Source: Geopseudomonas sagittaria
Lineage (GTDB): Bacteria; Pseudomonadota; Gammaproteobacteria; Pseudomonadales; Pseudomonadaceae
Assembly: GCF_900115715.1 (NCBI RefSeq)
Contig: NZ_FOXM01000002.1
Location: forward strand, 62,001 to 126,000
Length of the DNA stretch: 64,000 nucleotides
Direction: 5' to 3'
Positions 49,544 to 58,417 of the stretch are shown here, piece by piece. Within the stretch, counting starts at the first letter, position 1, and every line of letters begins with the position of its first letter. Made by a program: the position numbers and the translations under genes. The notes beneath the pieces are model-generated. The model ran no database searches, was not told the DNA's origin, and worked only from the letters and a program-made list of their open reading frames with translations.

Positions 49544-50077
49544 GTGAGCGATACGCCCGCCAAGACCACCAAGCCACGCAAACCGGCAGCCAAGAAGGAT
49601 GCCGGCAAGTCGCGCCCTGTAGGCAGGCCGACCCTGTACCGCGCCGAGTTCGCCGAGCAGGCGCGGAAGATCTGCTTGCTGGGTGCAACTGATGCAGAGC
49701 TGGCGTCAGTTTTCGAGGTGAGCGAGCAAACGCTCAATAAGTGGAAGAAGCAGCATCCCGAATTTCTTGAGTCCATCACGCGAGGAAAGCTGATCGCAGA
49801 CGCCGAAGTGGCCGATCGCCTCTACCAGCGTGCGCTCGGGTACAGCCACACGGCCGTCAAGATCATGACCGTTGCCAACCAGGTAGTACGCGAGGAGTAC
49901 GTCGAGCACTACCCGCCCGATACCCCTGCGGCGTCGCTTTGGCTGCGCAATCGTCAGCCGGCGAAGTGGCGCGACAAGATCCAGACCGAGCACTCCGGCC
50001 CTGACGGCGGCCCGATCCAGGCGCGCGTGGCCATCGAGTTCGTCAACCCGCCGTGCCGCGAGGCCGAGGACGCATGA
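49544..50077 (+). CDS. terminase small subunit
   Basis: 177 residues, GTG start with GAGGAT upstream. A Lys-rich N-terminus precedes an HTH (QARKICLLGATDAELASVFE, VSEQTLNKWKKQHPEF), then ADAEVADRLYQRALGYSH, as in DNA-recognition subunits of phage terminases. Followed with a 4-bp overlap by the large subunit. Confidence 0.88.
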   Translation: MSDTPAKTTKPRKPAAKKDAGKSRPVGRPTLYRAEFAEQARKICLLGATDAELASVFEVSEQTLNKWKKQHPEFLESITRGKLIADAEVADRLYQRALGYSHTAVKIMTVANQVVREEYVEHYPPDTPAASLWLRNRQPAKWRDKIQTEHSGPDGGPIQARVAIEFVNPPCREAEDA

Positions 50078-51345
50078 CGGCAGCCACTCGACTGCAGCTC
50101 ACCGCGAAACTGGCGCCGCTGTTCCAGCCCAGGCGCTACAAGGTGATGCACGGTGGCCGCGGTGGCGGCAAGTCGTGGGCTGTGGCGGCTGTGTTGCTGG
50201 TGATGGCAGCCGACCGGCCGTTGCGCATCCTCTGCGCCCGCGAGGTGCAGAAGTCGATGCGCGACTCGGTTCACCGCCTGCTCAAGGACACCATCGTCCG
50301 TCTGGGCCTGGAAGCGTTCTTCGAGGTGCTGGACAGCGAGATCCGCGGGGCCAACGGTTCGCTGTTCCTGTTCAGCGGCCTGCAGAGCCATACGGTCGAC
50401 TCGATTAAGTCGTTCGAGGGTGTCGACATCGTGTGGGTGGAGGAGGCGCACGGCGTCTCCAAGAAGTCGTGGGACGTGCTGATCCCGACGATCCGCAAGG
50501 AGGGCAGCGAAATTTGGCTGACCCTCAACCCGGACATGGACACTGATGACACCTACGTCAGGTTCATCGCCGCACCGAGCAGCGACACCTGGGTGTGCGA
50601 GGTCAACTGGCGTGACAACCCGTGGTTCCCCGAGGTGCTCAACGAAGAACGCAAGAAGGCGAAGCGCACCAGCAGCCAGGAAGACTACGAGCACATATGG
50701 GAGGGTAAACCGCGGCGCGTGGCCGAAGGCGCAATCTACCGGCACGAGATCGACGCGCTGTATGCCGAAGGGCGAGTGTGCCCGGTGCCATATGACCCGC
50801 TGCTACCCGTGCACACCATCTGGGATCTGGGCTGGAACGACGCGATGACGATCATCCTCGCGCAGCGCGGTCCGCAGGACGTGCGGATCATCGACTACCT
50901 CGAGGACAGCAACCGCACCCTGGACTGGTACGTGGCCCAGCTGGAGCGGCGCCCGTACCGCTGGGGCGTCGACTATTTGCCGCACGACGGCCGCACGCGC
51001 AATTTCCAGACCGGCAAGAGCACCGAGGAACTGCTGCGCGAGCTGGGCCGCAGGCAGGTGGTCGTGCAGTCGGCCACCAGCGTGGAGGAGGGCATCAAGT
51101 CGGCGCGCCTGCTGTTCCCACGCTGCTACTTCGATCAGGCCCGGACTGCCCGGCTGGTCGAGTGCTTGAAGCGCTACCGCCGCGACATCCACACCAAGAC
51201 CGGCGAGCCGATGGCGCCGCTGCATGACGAGTTCAGCCACGGCGCCGACGCGTTCCGCTATCTCGGCCAGGCTGTGCACCAGATGCCGAGCGCTCACGCT
51301 GCCGATGACTATGAAGAAGCCCCACCGCCGGACTGGCGCACCTGA
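50074..51345 (+). CDS. terminase large subunit (PBSX type)
   Basis: 423 residues. ATPase: Walker A HGGRGGGKSWA near residue 26, Walker B VDIVWVEEAH near 118, coupling motif WLTLNPD. Nuclease: IWDLGWNDAMT and the late acidic residues in HDEFSHGADAFRY. It packages DNA into proheads at the portal. Confidence 0.94.
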   Translation: MTAATRLQLTAKLAPLFQPRRYKVMHGGRGGGKSWAVAAVLLVMAADRPLRILCAREVQKSMRDSVHRLLKDTIVRLGLEAFFEVLDSEIRGANGSLFLFSGLQSHTVDSIKSFEGVDIVWVEEAHGVSKKSWDVLIPTIRKEGSEIWLTLNPDMDTDDTYVRFIAAPSSDTWVCEVNWRDNPWFPEVLNEERKKAKRTSSQEDYEHIWEGKPRRVAEGAIYRHEIDALYAEGRVCPVPYDPLLPVHTIWDLGWNDAMTIILAQRGPQDVRIIDYLEDSNRTLDWYVAQLERRPYRWGVDYLPHDGRTRNFQTGKSTEELLRELGRRQVVVQSATSVEEGIKSARLLFPRCYFDQARTARLVECLKRYRRDIHTKTGEPMAPLHDEFSHGADAFRYLGQAVHQMPSAHAADDYEEAPPPDWRT

Positions 51346-51357
51346 CCGAGGAACCCC

Positions 51358-53616
51358 ATGGACGCCGCGAACATCAAGGCCCCTGAGGCGCCGGCTGACG
51401 AGCTGGCGCTGAACCTGAACGAATACACCGAGATCATGGCGGAGATTGAGGAGCAGCCGCGCTGGCGAACGACTGCCGACCGGGAGATGGACTATGCCGA
51501 CGGCAACCAGCTGGCCAGCGATCTGCTCCAGCGGCAGCGTGAGCTGGGTATACCGCCGGCGGTCGAGGACCTGATAGGCCCGGCACTGCTGTCGATCCAG
51601 GGCTACGAGGCGACCATCCGTACCGACTGGCGCGTCACCGCTGCCGGCGGTACCGGCGGGCAGGATGTGGCCGACGCGCTCAACTACAAGCTCAACCAGG
51701 CCGAGCGCGAGAGCCGCGCCGACCGCGCCTGCTCGGATGCGTTCCGCGGCCAGATCGCCGTCGGTATCGGATGGGTCGAGGTACGCCGCGAGAGCGATCC
51801 ATTCAAGTTCCCCTACCGCTGCCAGGCCGTGCACCGCAACGAGATCCACTGGGACTTCGCCGCGCAGGAGCCCGATCTTTCCGATGCGCGCTACCTGCGC
51901 CGGCAACGCTGGCTGCATCCGTCGCGGCTGGCGCTGATGTTCCCGCAGCACCGCGAGTTGATCCTGAGCATCGATCGACACGGTCCCGGCTGGTGGGCTG
52001 AACAGGCCATCGAAGCGGCAGACGGCGGCAGTTCGACCGGACTGAACAATGCCTGGGCCGAGGCGCGCGCGTGGACCGCGCTGGAGGAGCGCTGGTACAA
52101 CCCGACCAGCAAGGAGGTCTGCGTCGCTGAGGTCTGGTACCGGCGCTGGGTTCGTGTGCCGGTCATCAAGACGCCGGACGGCCGCGTGGTGGAGTTCGAC
52201 GAGGGCCACCTGGCGCACCAGGTGGCGGTCGCCTCGAGCGCGACTGTGCCGCAGATGGCGGTGGTGGCGCGCGTGCGCCGCAGCTACTGGCTCGGCCCGC
52301 ACCTGCTGGACGATGCCCCGAGCCCGTACAGCCACAGCCACTTCCCATACGTGCCGTTCTGGGGCTTCCGTGAGGACACCACGGGCGTGCCCTACGGCTA
52401 CGTGCGCGGGATGATCTATCCGCAGGACTCGCTCAACAGCGGCATCAGCAAGCTGCGCTGGGGGTTGTCCGCAGTGCGCACTGAGCGGACCAAGGGCGCG
52501 GTGGCGATGAGCGATGCGCAGTTCCGCCGGCAGATCGCCCGCGTGGATGCGGACATCGTGCTGGACGCCGATCACATGGGGCGCAATGGCGCTCGCTTTG
52601 AGGTCAAGCGCGACTTCCAGCTCAACGCTCAGCACTTCCAGATGATGCAGGATGCGCGGCAATCGATTCAGCGAGTCTCGGCCGTCACTGCGGGCTTCAT
52701 GGGCAAGCAGGGCACGGCTACGTCTGGGCTGCAGGAGCAGACGCAGGTGGAGCAGTCGAACCAGTCCCTGGCACGGGCGATGGATAACTTCCGCGCCGCG
52801 CGAAGCATGGTCGGCGAGCTGCTGCTGTCGATGATCATCGACGACCTGGGCGATCAGGAGCAGGTGGTCGTCATCGAGGGTGACGCAGTGCGCGAAGATC
52901 GCACGGTGGTCATCAACAAGCCCGAGGTCGATCCAGTCAGCGGCTATCACTACCTGAGCAACGACTTGCTGCGCACGCGTCTGCAAGTGGCGCTCGAGGA
53001 GGTACCAAGCACCGCCAGCTACCGCGGCCAGCAACTCAACGCCATGTCCGAGGCGGTCAAGTCGCTGCCGCCGCAGTACCAGGCCGCCATGATGCCGTTC
53101 ATGGTCAGCCTCATGGACGTGCCATTTAAGCGCGACGTGGTGGAAGCAATCCGCGCTGCTGCCCAACAGGAGAGTCCAGAGCAGGTCGAGCAGCGCATCC
53201 AGCAGGCGGTGCAGGATGCTCTGGCCAAGTCCGGCGCGGAGTTGAAGCTGCGCGAGCTGGCGATCAAGGAGCGCAAGAGCGAGTCGGAGATCGCCGAGAT
53301 CCAGGCGCGCGCGGTGCAGATCGGCGTGCAGGCGGCCTACAGCGCCATGCAGGCTGGTGTGCAGGTGGCCAGCATGCCGCAGATCGCCCCCATCGCCGAT
53401 GCCGTCATGCAGGGCGCCGGGTACCAGCGGCCGAATCCCGCCGGGCAGGATCCGAACTTCCCGGTGTCGACCGGCGCGCAGACGCCGCAGGTCAGCCAGC
53501 CCACGCCCGGGGTTCAGCAGAACACCAGCCCCGCCTACCCACCGGTACCGCAGGATGGTCCGTCGCCGATGCAGGGGATCGAGACGCCCAGGCCCGACGA
53601 CAACCTACAGGCCTGA
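51358..53616 (+). CDS. portal protein (P22-like)
   Basis: 752 residues. The region YADGNQLASDLLQRQRELG, PAVEDLIGPALLSIQGYEAT and the later TSGLQEQTQVEQSNQSLARAM, in part, with a long helical C-terminus, match large podovirus portals of the P22 type. It is placed directly after the large terminase. The last 100 residues are Pro/Gln-rich. Confidence 0.85.
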   Translation: MDAANIKAPEAPADELALNLNEYTEIMAEIEEQPRWRTTADREMDYADGNQLASDLLQRQRELGIPPAVEDLIGPALLSIQGYEATIRTDWRVTAAGGTGGQDVADALNYKLNQAERESRADRACSDAFRGQIAVGIGWVEVRRESDPFKFPYRCQAVHRNEIHWDFAAQEPDLSDARYLRRQRWLHPSRLALMFPQHRELILSIDRHGPGWWAEQAIEAADGGSSTGLNNAWAEARAWTALEERWYNPTSKEVCVAEVWYRRWVRVPVIKTPDGRVVEFDEGHLAHQVAVASSATVPQMAVVARVRRSYWLGPHLLDDAPSPYSHSHFPYVPFWGFREDTTGVPYGYVRGMIYPQDSLNSGISKLRWGLSAVRTERTKGAVAMSDAQFRRQIARVDADIVLDADHMGRNGARFEVKRDFQLNAQHFQMMQDARQSIQRVSAVTAGFMGKQGTATSGLQEQTQVEQSNQSLARAMDNFRAARSMVGELLLSMIIDDLGDQEQVVVIEGDAVREDRTVVINKPEVDPVSGYHYLSNDLLRTRLQVALEEVPSTASYRGQQLNAMSEAVKSLPPQYQAAMMPFMVSLMDVPFKRDVVEAIRAAAQQESPEQVEQRIQQAVQDALAKSGAELKLRELAIKERKSESEIAEIQARAVQIGVQAAYSAMQAGVQVASMPQIAPIADAVMQGAGYQRPNPAGQDPNFPVSTGAQTPQVSQPTPGVQQNTSPAYPPVPQDGPSPMQGIETPRPDDNLQA

Positions 53617-53640
53617 CCAGCCAACTACATCCTCGATCTG

Positions 53641-53666
53641 GCCCGCCAATGTGCGGGCCTTTTTGT
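53641..53666 (+). terminator. terminator after the portal gene
   Basis: GCCCGC-CAATGT-GCGGGC followed by CTTTTTG. It precedes late motif copy 3 by about 30 bp, consistent with a new transcript starting there. Confidence 0.88.
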
Positions 53667-53694
53667 TCCTGCTCCAAGGGGTTGCGCAGCCTCT

Positions 53695-53709
53695 CCAGTC
53701 ACATAGCGT
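53695..53709 (+). promoter_or_regulatory. late motif copy 3
   Basis: CCAGTCACATAGCGT between the terminator and the scaffold gene, 77 bp before the scaffold ATG. Confidence 0.72.
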
Positions 53710-53786
53710 CCGCTACATCGATCGGCAATCGCCCGTCGAGATCAACTGAAACCCATGCGGCCACGGCGACATGTGGCGGGACAGGT

Positions 53787-54818
53787 ATGAGCAGAGCAGA
53801 CGATTTCATCCAGCAACACGCAACCGACGGCACCCTGACCACTGAGCAGGCGGCCCAGCTTCTTGAGCTGGCCATGGGCGATACCGGCACCTCGCCGGAC
53901 AGCAGCGAGGCGCCCGCCGCTGCCCCTGAGCAGCAGCAACCCGAGCCGTCGGGCGAGCAACCCCAGGCGCAAGCCGCCGAGCCTGAGCCGGCCGATGCCG
54001 TGCTGATGGCGAAGGACGGCAAGCACACCATCCCCTACGAGCGGCTGACCGAGGCTCGCCAGCAGGCCCAGCAGTACAAGGGTCAGCTGGAAGAGAAGCT
54101 AACTCGCATGCAGGACCTGGAGCAGGAGCTGGCAGCCGCCCGTGCGGCAGCGCAGCAACCTGCCAGCGTCGAGCAGAAGGCTCCCGATGTGGAGCAGGAA
54201 GCCGACATCAAGGTCCTGCGCCGCCAGCTCCGCGAGGCGATCTACGAAGGCGACGACGACAAGGCCGAAGCTCTGGAAGACCAGATCGACAGCCTGACCG
54301 CCAAGCGCCAGGTATCTATCGCCGAACAGCGCGTCGCCGATCTTCGTAAGGAGATCGAGTCCCTGCAGAAGTACAAGCAGGAAGACGCCGCGGCGGCCCA
54401 CTACCGCGCCATCTACGAGAAGCACCCGGACGCTGACTCCATCGCCGAGAGCAAGGAGCTGGTTGAGTGGATCGACTCGCAGGTGAATGCGCTGCCGTCG
54501 GCCGTGCGTGCCGATGTACGCGCCGGCTACGAGCGGGTGCTTCAGAGCGGGAGCGCGCAGGAGGTGGTGGAGCTGCTCGATGCGTTCAAGGTTGGACGGA
54601 ATCAACAACCACCGGCGGACCTCAAGGCTGCCGCACAACAGGCCGTCGCCAAGGCCGCGGCAGCGGCGCCCGCCAGCCTTTCGGACATTCCGGGTGGCCG
54701 GGTGGCGCCGACGTCGCGCGACGAGGCGCTGGCAAGCATGAGCGGCCCCGAGCTGGCCGACGCCATGGCGAGCATGACCCCGGAGCAGATCGAAGCCTAT
54801 CTGAGCCGGAGTCTGTGA
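53787..54818 (+). CDS. scaffold-like head assembly protein
   Basis: 343 residues, very acidic and Gln-rich (PEQQQPEPSGEQPQAQAAEP), with a central coiled coil (VLRRQLREAIYEGDDDKAEA; RVADLRKEIESLQKYKQ) and a helical C-terminus, as in phage scaffolding proteins. It lies between the portal and capsid genes. The start MSRADDF has GGGACAGG upstream; the frame is open back into the portal terminator. Confidence 0.78.
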   Translation: MSRADDFIQQHATDGTLTTEQAAQLLELAMGDTGTSPDSSEAPAAAPEQQQPEPSGEQPQAQAAEPEPADAVLMAKDGKHTIPYERLTEARQQAQQYKGQLEEKLTRMQDLEQELAAARAAAQQPASVEQKAPDVEQEADIKVLRRQLREAIYEGDDDKAEALEDQIDSLTAKRQVSIAEQRVADLRKEIESLQKYKQEDAAAAHYRAIYEKHPDADSIAESKELVEWIDSQVNALPSAVRADVRAGYERVLQSGSAQEVVELLDAFKVGRNQQPPADLKAAAQQAVAKAAAAAPASLSDIPGGRVAPTSRDEALASMSGPELADAMASMTPEQIEAYLSRSL

Positions 54819-54846
54819 GCCGACAGTCCCGAATTAGGAGCACTCC

Positions 54847-56139
54847 ATGACCAGCAAGACCAACATGGGTTACGGCGATCCGCAGGCGATGGTGCAGCAG
54901 GCGGTTGGCCTGTTCGCCACCCATTGCCAGCGCAATTCGACCATGGCCCGCCTGACCGGCAAGATGCCGACCGGCACCGCCGGCGCCGAAGCCACCCTGC
55001 GTAAGCAGACCACCCAGCACATGCCTATCGTCCGCTGCCAGGACCTCGGCAAGGGCAAGGGCGACGAGGTCACCTTCCACCTGCTCAACCCGGTCGGTGG
55101 CTACCCGATCATGGGCGGCGAGTACGCCGAGGGCCGCGGCGTGGGCATGAAGCTGTCCGAGGACCGCCTGCGCGTGAACCAGGCGCGCTTCCCGCTGGAC
55201 CTGGGCGACACCATGACCACCATCCGCAGCCCGGCCGACTTCCGCCGCCTCGGTCGCCCCGTCGCCCAGCAGAAGATGGACCAGTACGTCGACCAGTCGC
55301 TGCTGGTGCATATGGCCGGCGCCCGCGGCTTCCACGACAACATCGAGTGGGCCGTGCCCACCGAGGCGCACGCCAAGTTCGAGCCGATCATGGTCAACAA
55401 GGTCAAGGCGCCGACCAAGAACCGCCACTACATCGCCGACGGCGGCAATGGCATCAAGCCGTTCGCGGCCAATGCCGGCGAGATCGACCTGGCCACCACC
55501 GACCTTCTGAAGATGGACACCATCGACGGCGTCCGCACGGTGATGGAGCAGATTGCTCTGCCGCCGCCGGCCGTGGTGTTCGAGGGCGACAAGGCAGCCA
55601 CCGACTCGCCAATCCGCGTGCTGCTGGTGTCTCCGGCACAGTACAGCGGCTTCTCCACCGATCCGAACTTCCGCAGCCTGCAGGCTTCGGCCATGGCACG
55701 TGCCCAGCAGGCCGGCGGCCACCCGTTGTTCATGGGGGATGCCGGCCTGTGGAACGGGGTACTGATCGTCAAGATGCCCAAGCCCATCCGCTTCTATGCC
55801 GGCGACACCCTCCGCTACTGCGAGGCCTACGACAGCGAGGCGGAGTCCAGCTGCAAGGTGCCGGATAGCTTCACCGACAGGTTCGCCGTTGACCGCGCAA
55901 TCCTGCTCGGCGGCCAGGCGGTGGCCGAGGCGCTGGCGGCCAGCGAGAAGTCGAAGATCCCGTTCTTCTGGAGTGAGAAGGAGCTGGACCACGGCGACAA
56001 GATTGAGCTGCTGCTCGGTGCCATCCGCGGCGTGTCGAAGATCCGCTTCGCCATCGAACACGGCGACGGCGTGCAGTTCACCGACTACGGCGTGACCGCC
56101 ATCGACACCGCCGTGCCGATCATCGGCGCTCGCAAGTGA
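54847..56139 (+). CDS. major capsid protein, N4-gp56/DUF4043 type
   Basis: 430 residues. RLTGKMPTGTAGAEATLRKQ, then LGKGKGDEVTFHLLNPVGG, GVGMKLSEDRLRVNQAR, FPLDLGDTMTTIRSPADFRR in sequence are features of the N4-gp56/DUF4043 capsid family. The position after scaffold and good ribosome site (AGGAG) support this. It would form the HK97-fold shell. Confidence 0.9.
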   Translation: MTSKTNMGYGDPQAMVQQAVGLFATHCQRNSTMARLTGKMPTGTAGAEATLRKQTTQHMPIVRCQDLGKGKGDEVTFHLLNPVGGYPIMGGEYAEGRGVGMKLSEDRLRVNQARFPLDLGDTMTTIRSPADFRRLGRPVAQQKMDQYVDQSLLVHMAGARGFHDNIEWAVPTEAHAKFEPIMVNKVKAPTKNRHYIADGGNGIKPFAANAGEIDLATTDLLKMDTIDGVRTVMEQIALPPPAVVFEGDKAATDSPIRVLLVSPAQYSGFSTDPNFRSLQASAMARAQQAGGHPLFMGDAGLWNGVLIVKMPKPIRFYAGDTLRYCEAYDSEAESSCKVPDSFTDRFAVDRAILLGGQAVAEALAASEKSKIPFFWSEKELDHGDKIELLLGAIRGVSKIRFAIEHGDGVQFTDYGVTAIDTAVPIIGARK

Positions 56140-56143
56140 TGAC

Positions 56144-56178
56144 CTGGGCCGGGTAACACCGGCCCAGCCTTCCGTTTC
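56144..56178 (+). terminator. hairpin after the capsid gene
   Basis: A 9-bp stem CTGGGCCGG/CCGGCCCAG with a 6-base loop, followed by CCTTCCGTTTC. Likely a partial terminator that keeps capsid mRNA in excess. Confidence 0.65.
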
Positions 56179-56195
56179 GAGATGAGGAGCCGCAC

Positions 56196-56675
56196 ATGGC
56201 CACCGTAAAGATCAAGCAGTACCACGCCCGCCAGTTCGGCGGTGCCGCAGGCGCCTACGGCAACAGCACCCGCCTGCATTTCCAGCTCAAGACCAACGCC
56301 ACGGGCGCTGCCATCGGTGCCGATTCCAGCGCCGCATTGGCCTCCGGCGATGTGGTGGATCTCGGCCCGCTGCCGGCTGGCATGCGCCTGGACGACAGCC
56401 TGTTGATCATCTCCGCCGGCATGACCGCCACCATCACCGGCAAGCTGGGTTTCAAGTACGAGGACGGCGCGGACTCCGCCGTAGTGCCGCAGGACGATGA
56501 CTATTTCGGCGCCGACCTTGATCTGGCCGCTGCTGCGCGTCTGCGCAACGCCACCAGCAACGCGCCAGTGGTGCTGCCCAAGCCGGCCCGACTGATCCTG
56601 ACCACAGCTGCGGCTGCCAACGCCAAGGCCAGCCAGCTGGACATCGTAATCAGCGGCGAGCTGACCGGCCAGTAA
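56196..56675 (+). CDS. head decoration/virion structural protein
   Basis: 159 residues, Ala/Gly-rich beta protein (GDVVDLGPLPAGMRLDDSLL; ATITGKLGFKYEDGAD). The size and position after the capsid gene suggest a decoration or accessory head protein. GAGGAG precedes the start. No specific family. Confidence 0.65.
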   Translation: MATVKIKQYHARQFGGAAGAYGNSTRLHFQLKTNATGAAIGADSSAALASGDVVDLGPLPAGMRLDDSLLIISAGMTATITGKLGFKYEDGADSAVVPQDDDYFGADLDLAAAARLRNATSNAPVVLPKPARLILTTAAAANAKASQLDIVISGELTGQ

Positions 56676-56682
56676 CTGGAGG

Positions 56683-56710
56683 AGGGGGCTTCGGCCCCCT
56701 GCTTCTTCGT
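56683..56710 (+). terminator. UUCG-capped hairpin
   Basis: A 7-bp stem AGGGGGC/GCCCCCT with a TTCG tetraloop, then GCTTCTTCG. Possible attenuator between structural genes. Confidence 0.55.
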
Positions 56711-56723
56711 AGAGGAGCATGCC

Positions 56724-57125
56724 ATGCAGGTAGTGAAGTACATCGGCCGCAAGCCATTCGTTGACCGGCTCTACGGTTCCGGCCTGCCGTTCGAGACTGA
56801 CCAGGTGCGATCGGTACCGATCGAGCTGGCCCGCCGGTTCCTGCGTCATCCTGAGTTTGCGCCTGAGGAGATGCCGGCGCAGGTAGAGCAGACCCAGGGC
56901 GACGACACGGCAGTGCTGCTAGATGAGTCGGCGAGGGAGCAGGCGCAGCAGCACGAGCAGCTCAACGCCCTGCAGGAACTGCGCGACCAAGTGTCGTACA
57001 TGGACAAGGACGCGCTCGAGCAATTCGCCAAGACCAAGTACCGGCATGACATCGACAAGCGCCGCAGTGTGGCCAGCCTGCGCGAGCAGGTGACCGGCCT
57101 GATTGACCAGTTCGGGGCCGTGTAA
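56724..57125 (+). CDS. virion-region protein with HeH/LEM-like C-terminus
   Basis: 133 residues. N-terminal YIGRKPFVDRLYGSGLPF, an acidic middle, and a C-terminal helix-extended-helix-like stretch (LEQFAKTKYRHDIDKRRSVA). Short proteins like this sit between capsid and adaptor genes in related phages. Function unknown. Confidence 0.65.
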   Translation: MQVVKYIGRKPFVDRLYGSGLPFETDQVRSVPIELARRFLRHPEFAPEEMPAQVEQTQGDDTAVLLDESAREQAQQHEQLNALQELRDQVSYMDKDALEQFAKTKYRHDIDKRRSVASLREQVTGLIDQFGAV

Positions 57126-57784
57126 TGACCCGCGATGAGCTGGTGCGCGAGTTCCGCATTGCCACTCAGGACCGGGTAGATCCGTACCGCTGGCCGACCG
57201 ACTGGCTGGAAGGCTGGCTCAAGGAGGCCGAGGCCGAGGCGTGCGTGCGCGCTCGCCTGCTGCATGAGTCGGAAAACGAGGACGTGTGCGAGGTCGACGT
57301 GTACGCCGGCGAGGGCAGCTTTCCGCTGCATCCTGCTCTGTACGAAATCGACCACATCGCCTACCGCCAGGCTGGCGAAACCTGCCGTCGCCCGATCCGG
57401 CTGGTATCGCAGGAGTGGCTGGACGACAACCTGCGTGACTGGCGCGACCGTGCCGGGCGGCCGGAGTACGCCATCCAGGGTGACACCACAATCCGCCTGA
57501 TCCCAAAGCCTGACGCCGATGGCGTGCTGCTGCTGGAGGGCTACCGCACGCCGCTGGAGCGCACCGGGGAGTGGCGCCCGGAGATTCACCGCGCGCACCA
57601 CCTGCAGCTGTTGCAGTGGCTGCTGTTCCGCGCCTACAGCGTTCCGGATGCCGACCTGGCTGACCCGCAGCGCGCCGCGATGGCCGAAGGCACGTTCACC
57701 GACTACTTCGGCGCCCGCTCGGACAGCGATCTGCGCCGCATCACGCGCGAAGACGCCGACCACCACAACAAGGCCTGGGTCTGA
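57125..57784 (+). CDS. head-tail adaptor-like protein
   Basis: 219 residues: MTRDELVREFRIATQDRVDP, LHPALYEIDHIAYRQAG, IRLIPKPDADGVLLLEGYRT, HHLQLLQWLLFRAYSVPDAD. The helical ends with a beta middle resemble phage adaptor (gp4/gp6-type) proteins. TAATG overlap with the preceding gene. Confidence 0.68.
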   Translation: MTRDELVREFRIATQDRVDPYRWPTDWLEGWLKEAEAEACVRARLLHESENEDVCEVDVYAGEGSFPLHPALYEIDHIAYRQAGETCRRPIRLVSQEWLDDNLRDWRDRAGRPEYAIQGDTTIRLIPKPDADGVLLLEGYRTPLERTGEWRPEIHRAHHLQLLQWLLFRAYSVPDADLADPQRAAMAEGTFTDYFGARSDSDLRRITREDADHHNKAWV

Positions 57785-57786
57785 CC

Positions 57787-58404
57787 ATGAACGCACCCGT
57801 CTACGACCTGACCATCGCGCGCGGCAAGACCTTCGAGTACGCCTTTCTGTACTCCGAGGATGCCAGCAACCCGCTCTATGCGGACATTGCGGCCATCACC
57901 GACACCGCGCCCGTCACCCTCAACGTGCCGGCCCATGGACTGCCGGACGGCTGGCCCGTCCGCATCGAGGGCGTGGCCACCCCAAGCCAGCTGAACACGG
58001 CCGCCCGCGACCTGCAGAGCGATATGTCGCGCGTCGTGGATGCCGACCATGTGCTGCTGGCGGGAATCAACGGCAGCAGCTGGCGCGACTACCGCGGCGG
58101 CGGCCAGGTGGTCTACGCCAAGCCGTTCGACCTGACCGGCTGCCATGCCCGCGCCACCGTGCGCGACCGCGCGGGCGGCAATGTGCTGTTCCGCTGGCAC
58201 AGCTCGCCGGACATGGAGCGTGACGGGGCGATCGAAATGGACGCCGAGGGCTGCCAGATCGTGCTGATCATCGACGCCGCCACGTCGGCTGCACTGCCGT
58301 GGCGTCGCGGGGTGTACGAGCTGGAACTGATCGACGCCGCCGGGCGCGTGCATGCCGTGACCGCTATCAGCCGAATCAACGTGACGAAAGAGGTAACGAC
58401 CTGA
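57787..58404 (+). CDS. tail/baseplate-associated structural protein
   Basis: 205 residues, beta-rich: IARGKTFEYAFLYSEDASNP, CHARATVRDRAGGNVLFRWH, GVYELELIDAAGRVHAVTAI. The pattern of an Ig-like domain followed by a ribbon occurs in BppU-like baseplate proteins. No firm family. Confidence 0.6.
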   Translation: MNAPVYDLTIARGKTFEYAFLYSEDASNPLYADIAAITDTAPVTLNVPAHGLPDGWPVRIEGVATPSQLNTAARDLQSDMSRVVDADHVLLAGINGSSWRDYRGGGQVVYAKPFDLTGCHARATVRDRAGGNVLFRWHSSPDMERDGAIEMDAEGCQIVLIIDAATSAALPWRRGVYELELIDAAGRVHAVTAISRINVTKEVTT

Positions 58405-58417
58405 TGGGGGACCACCA

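Noticed and set aside
50803-53166. A 787-codon open frame antisense to the terminase and portal genes
   Set aside because: Same reason: shadow frame crossing two strong genes, with no recognisable domain.
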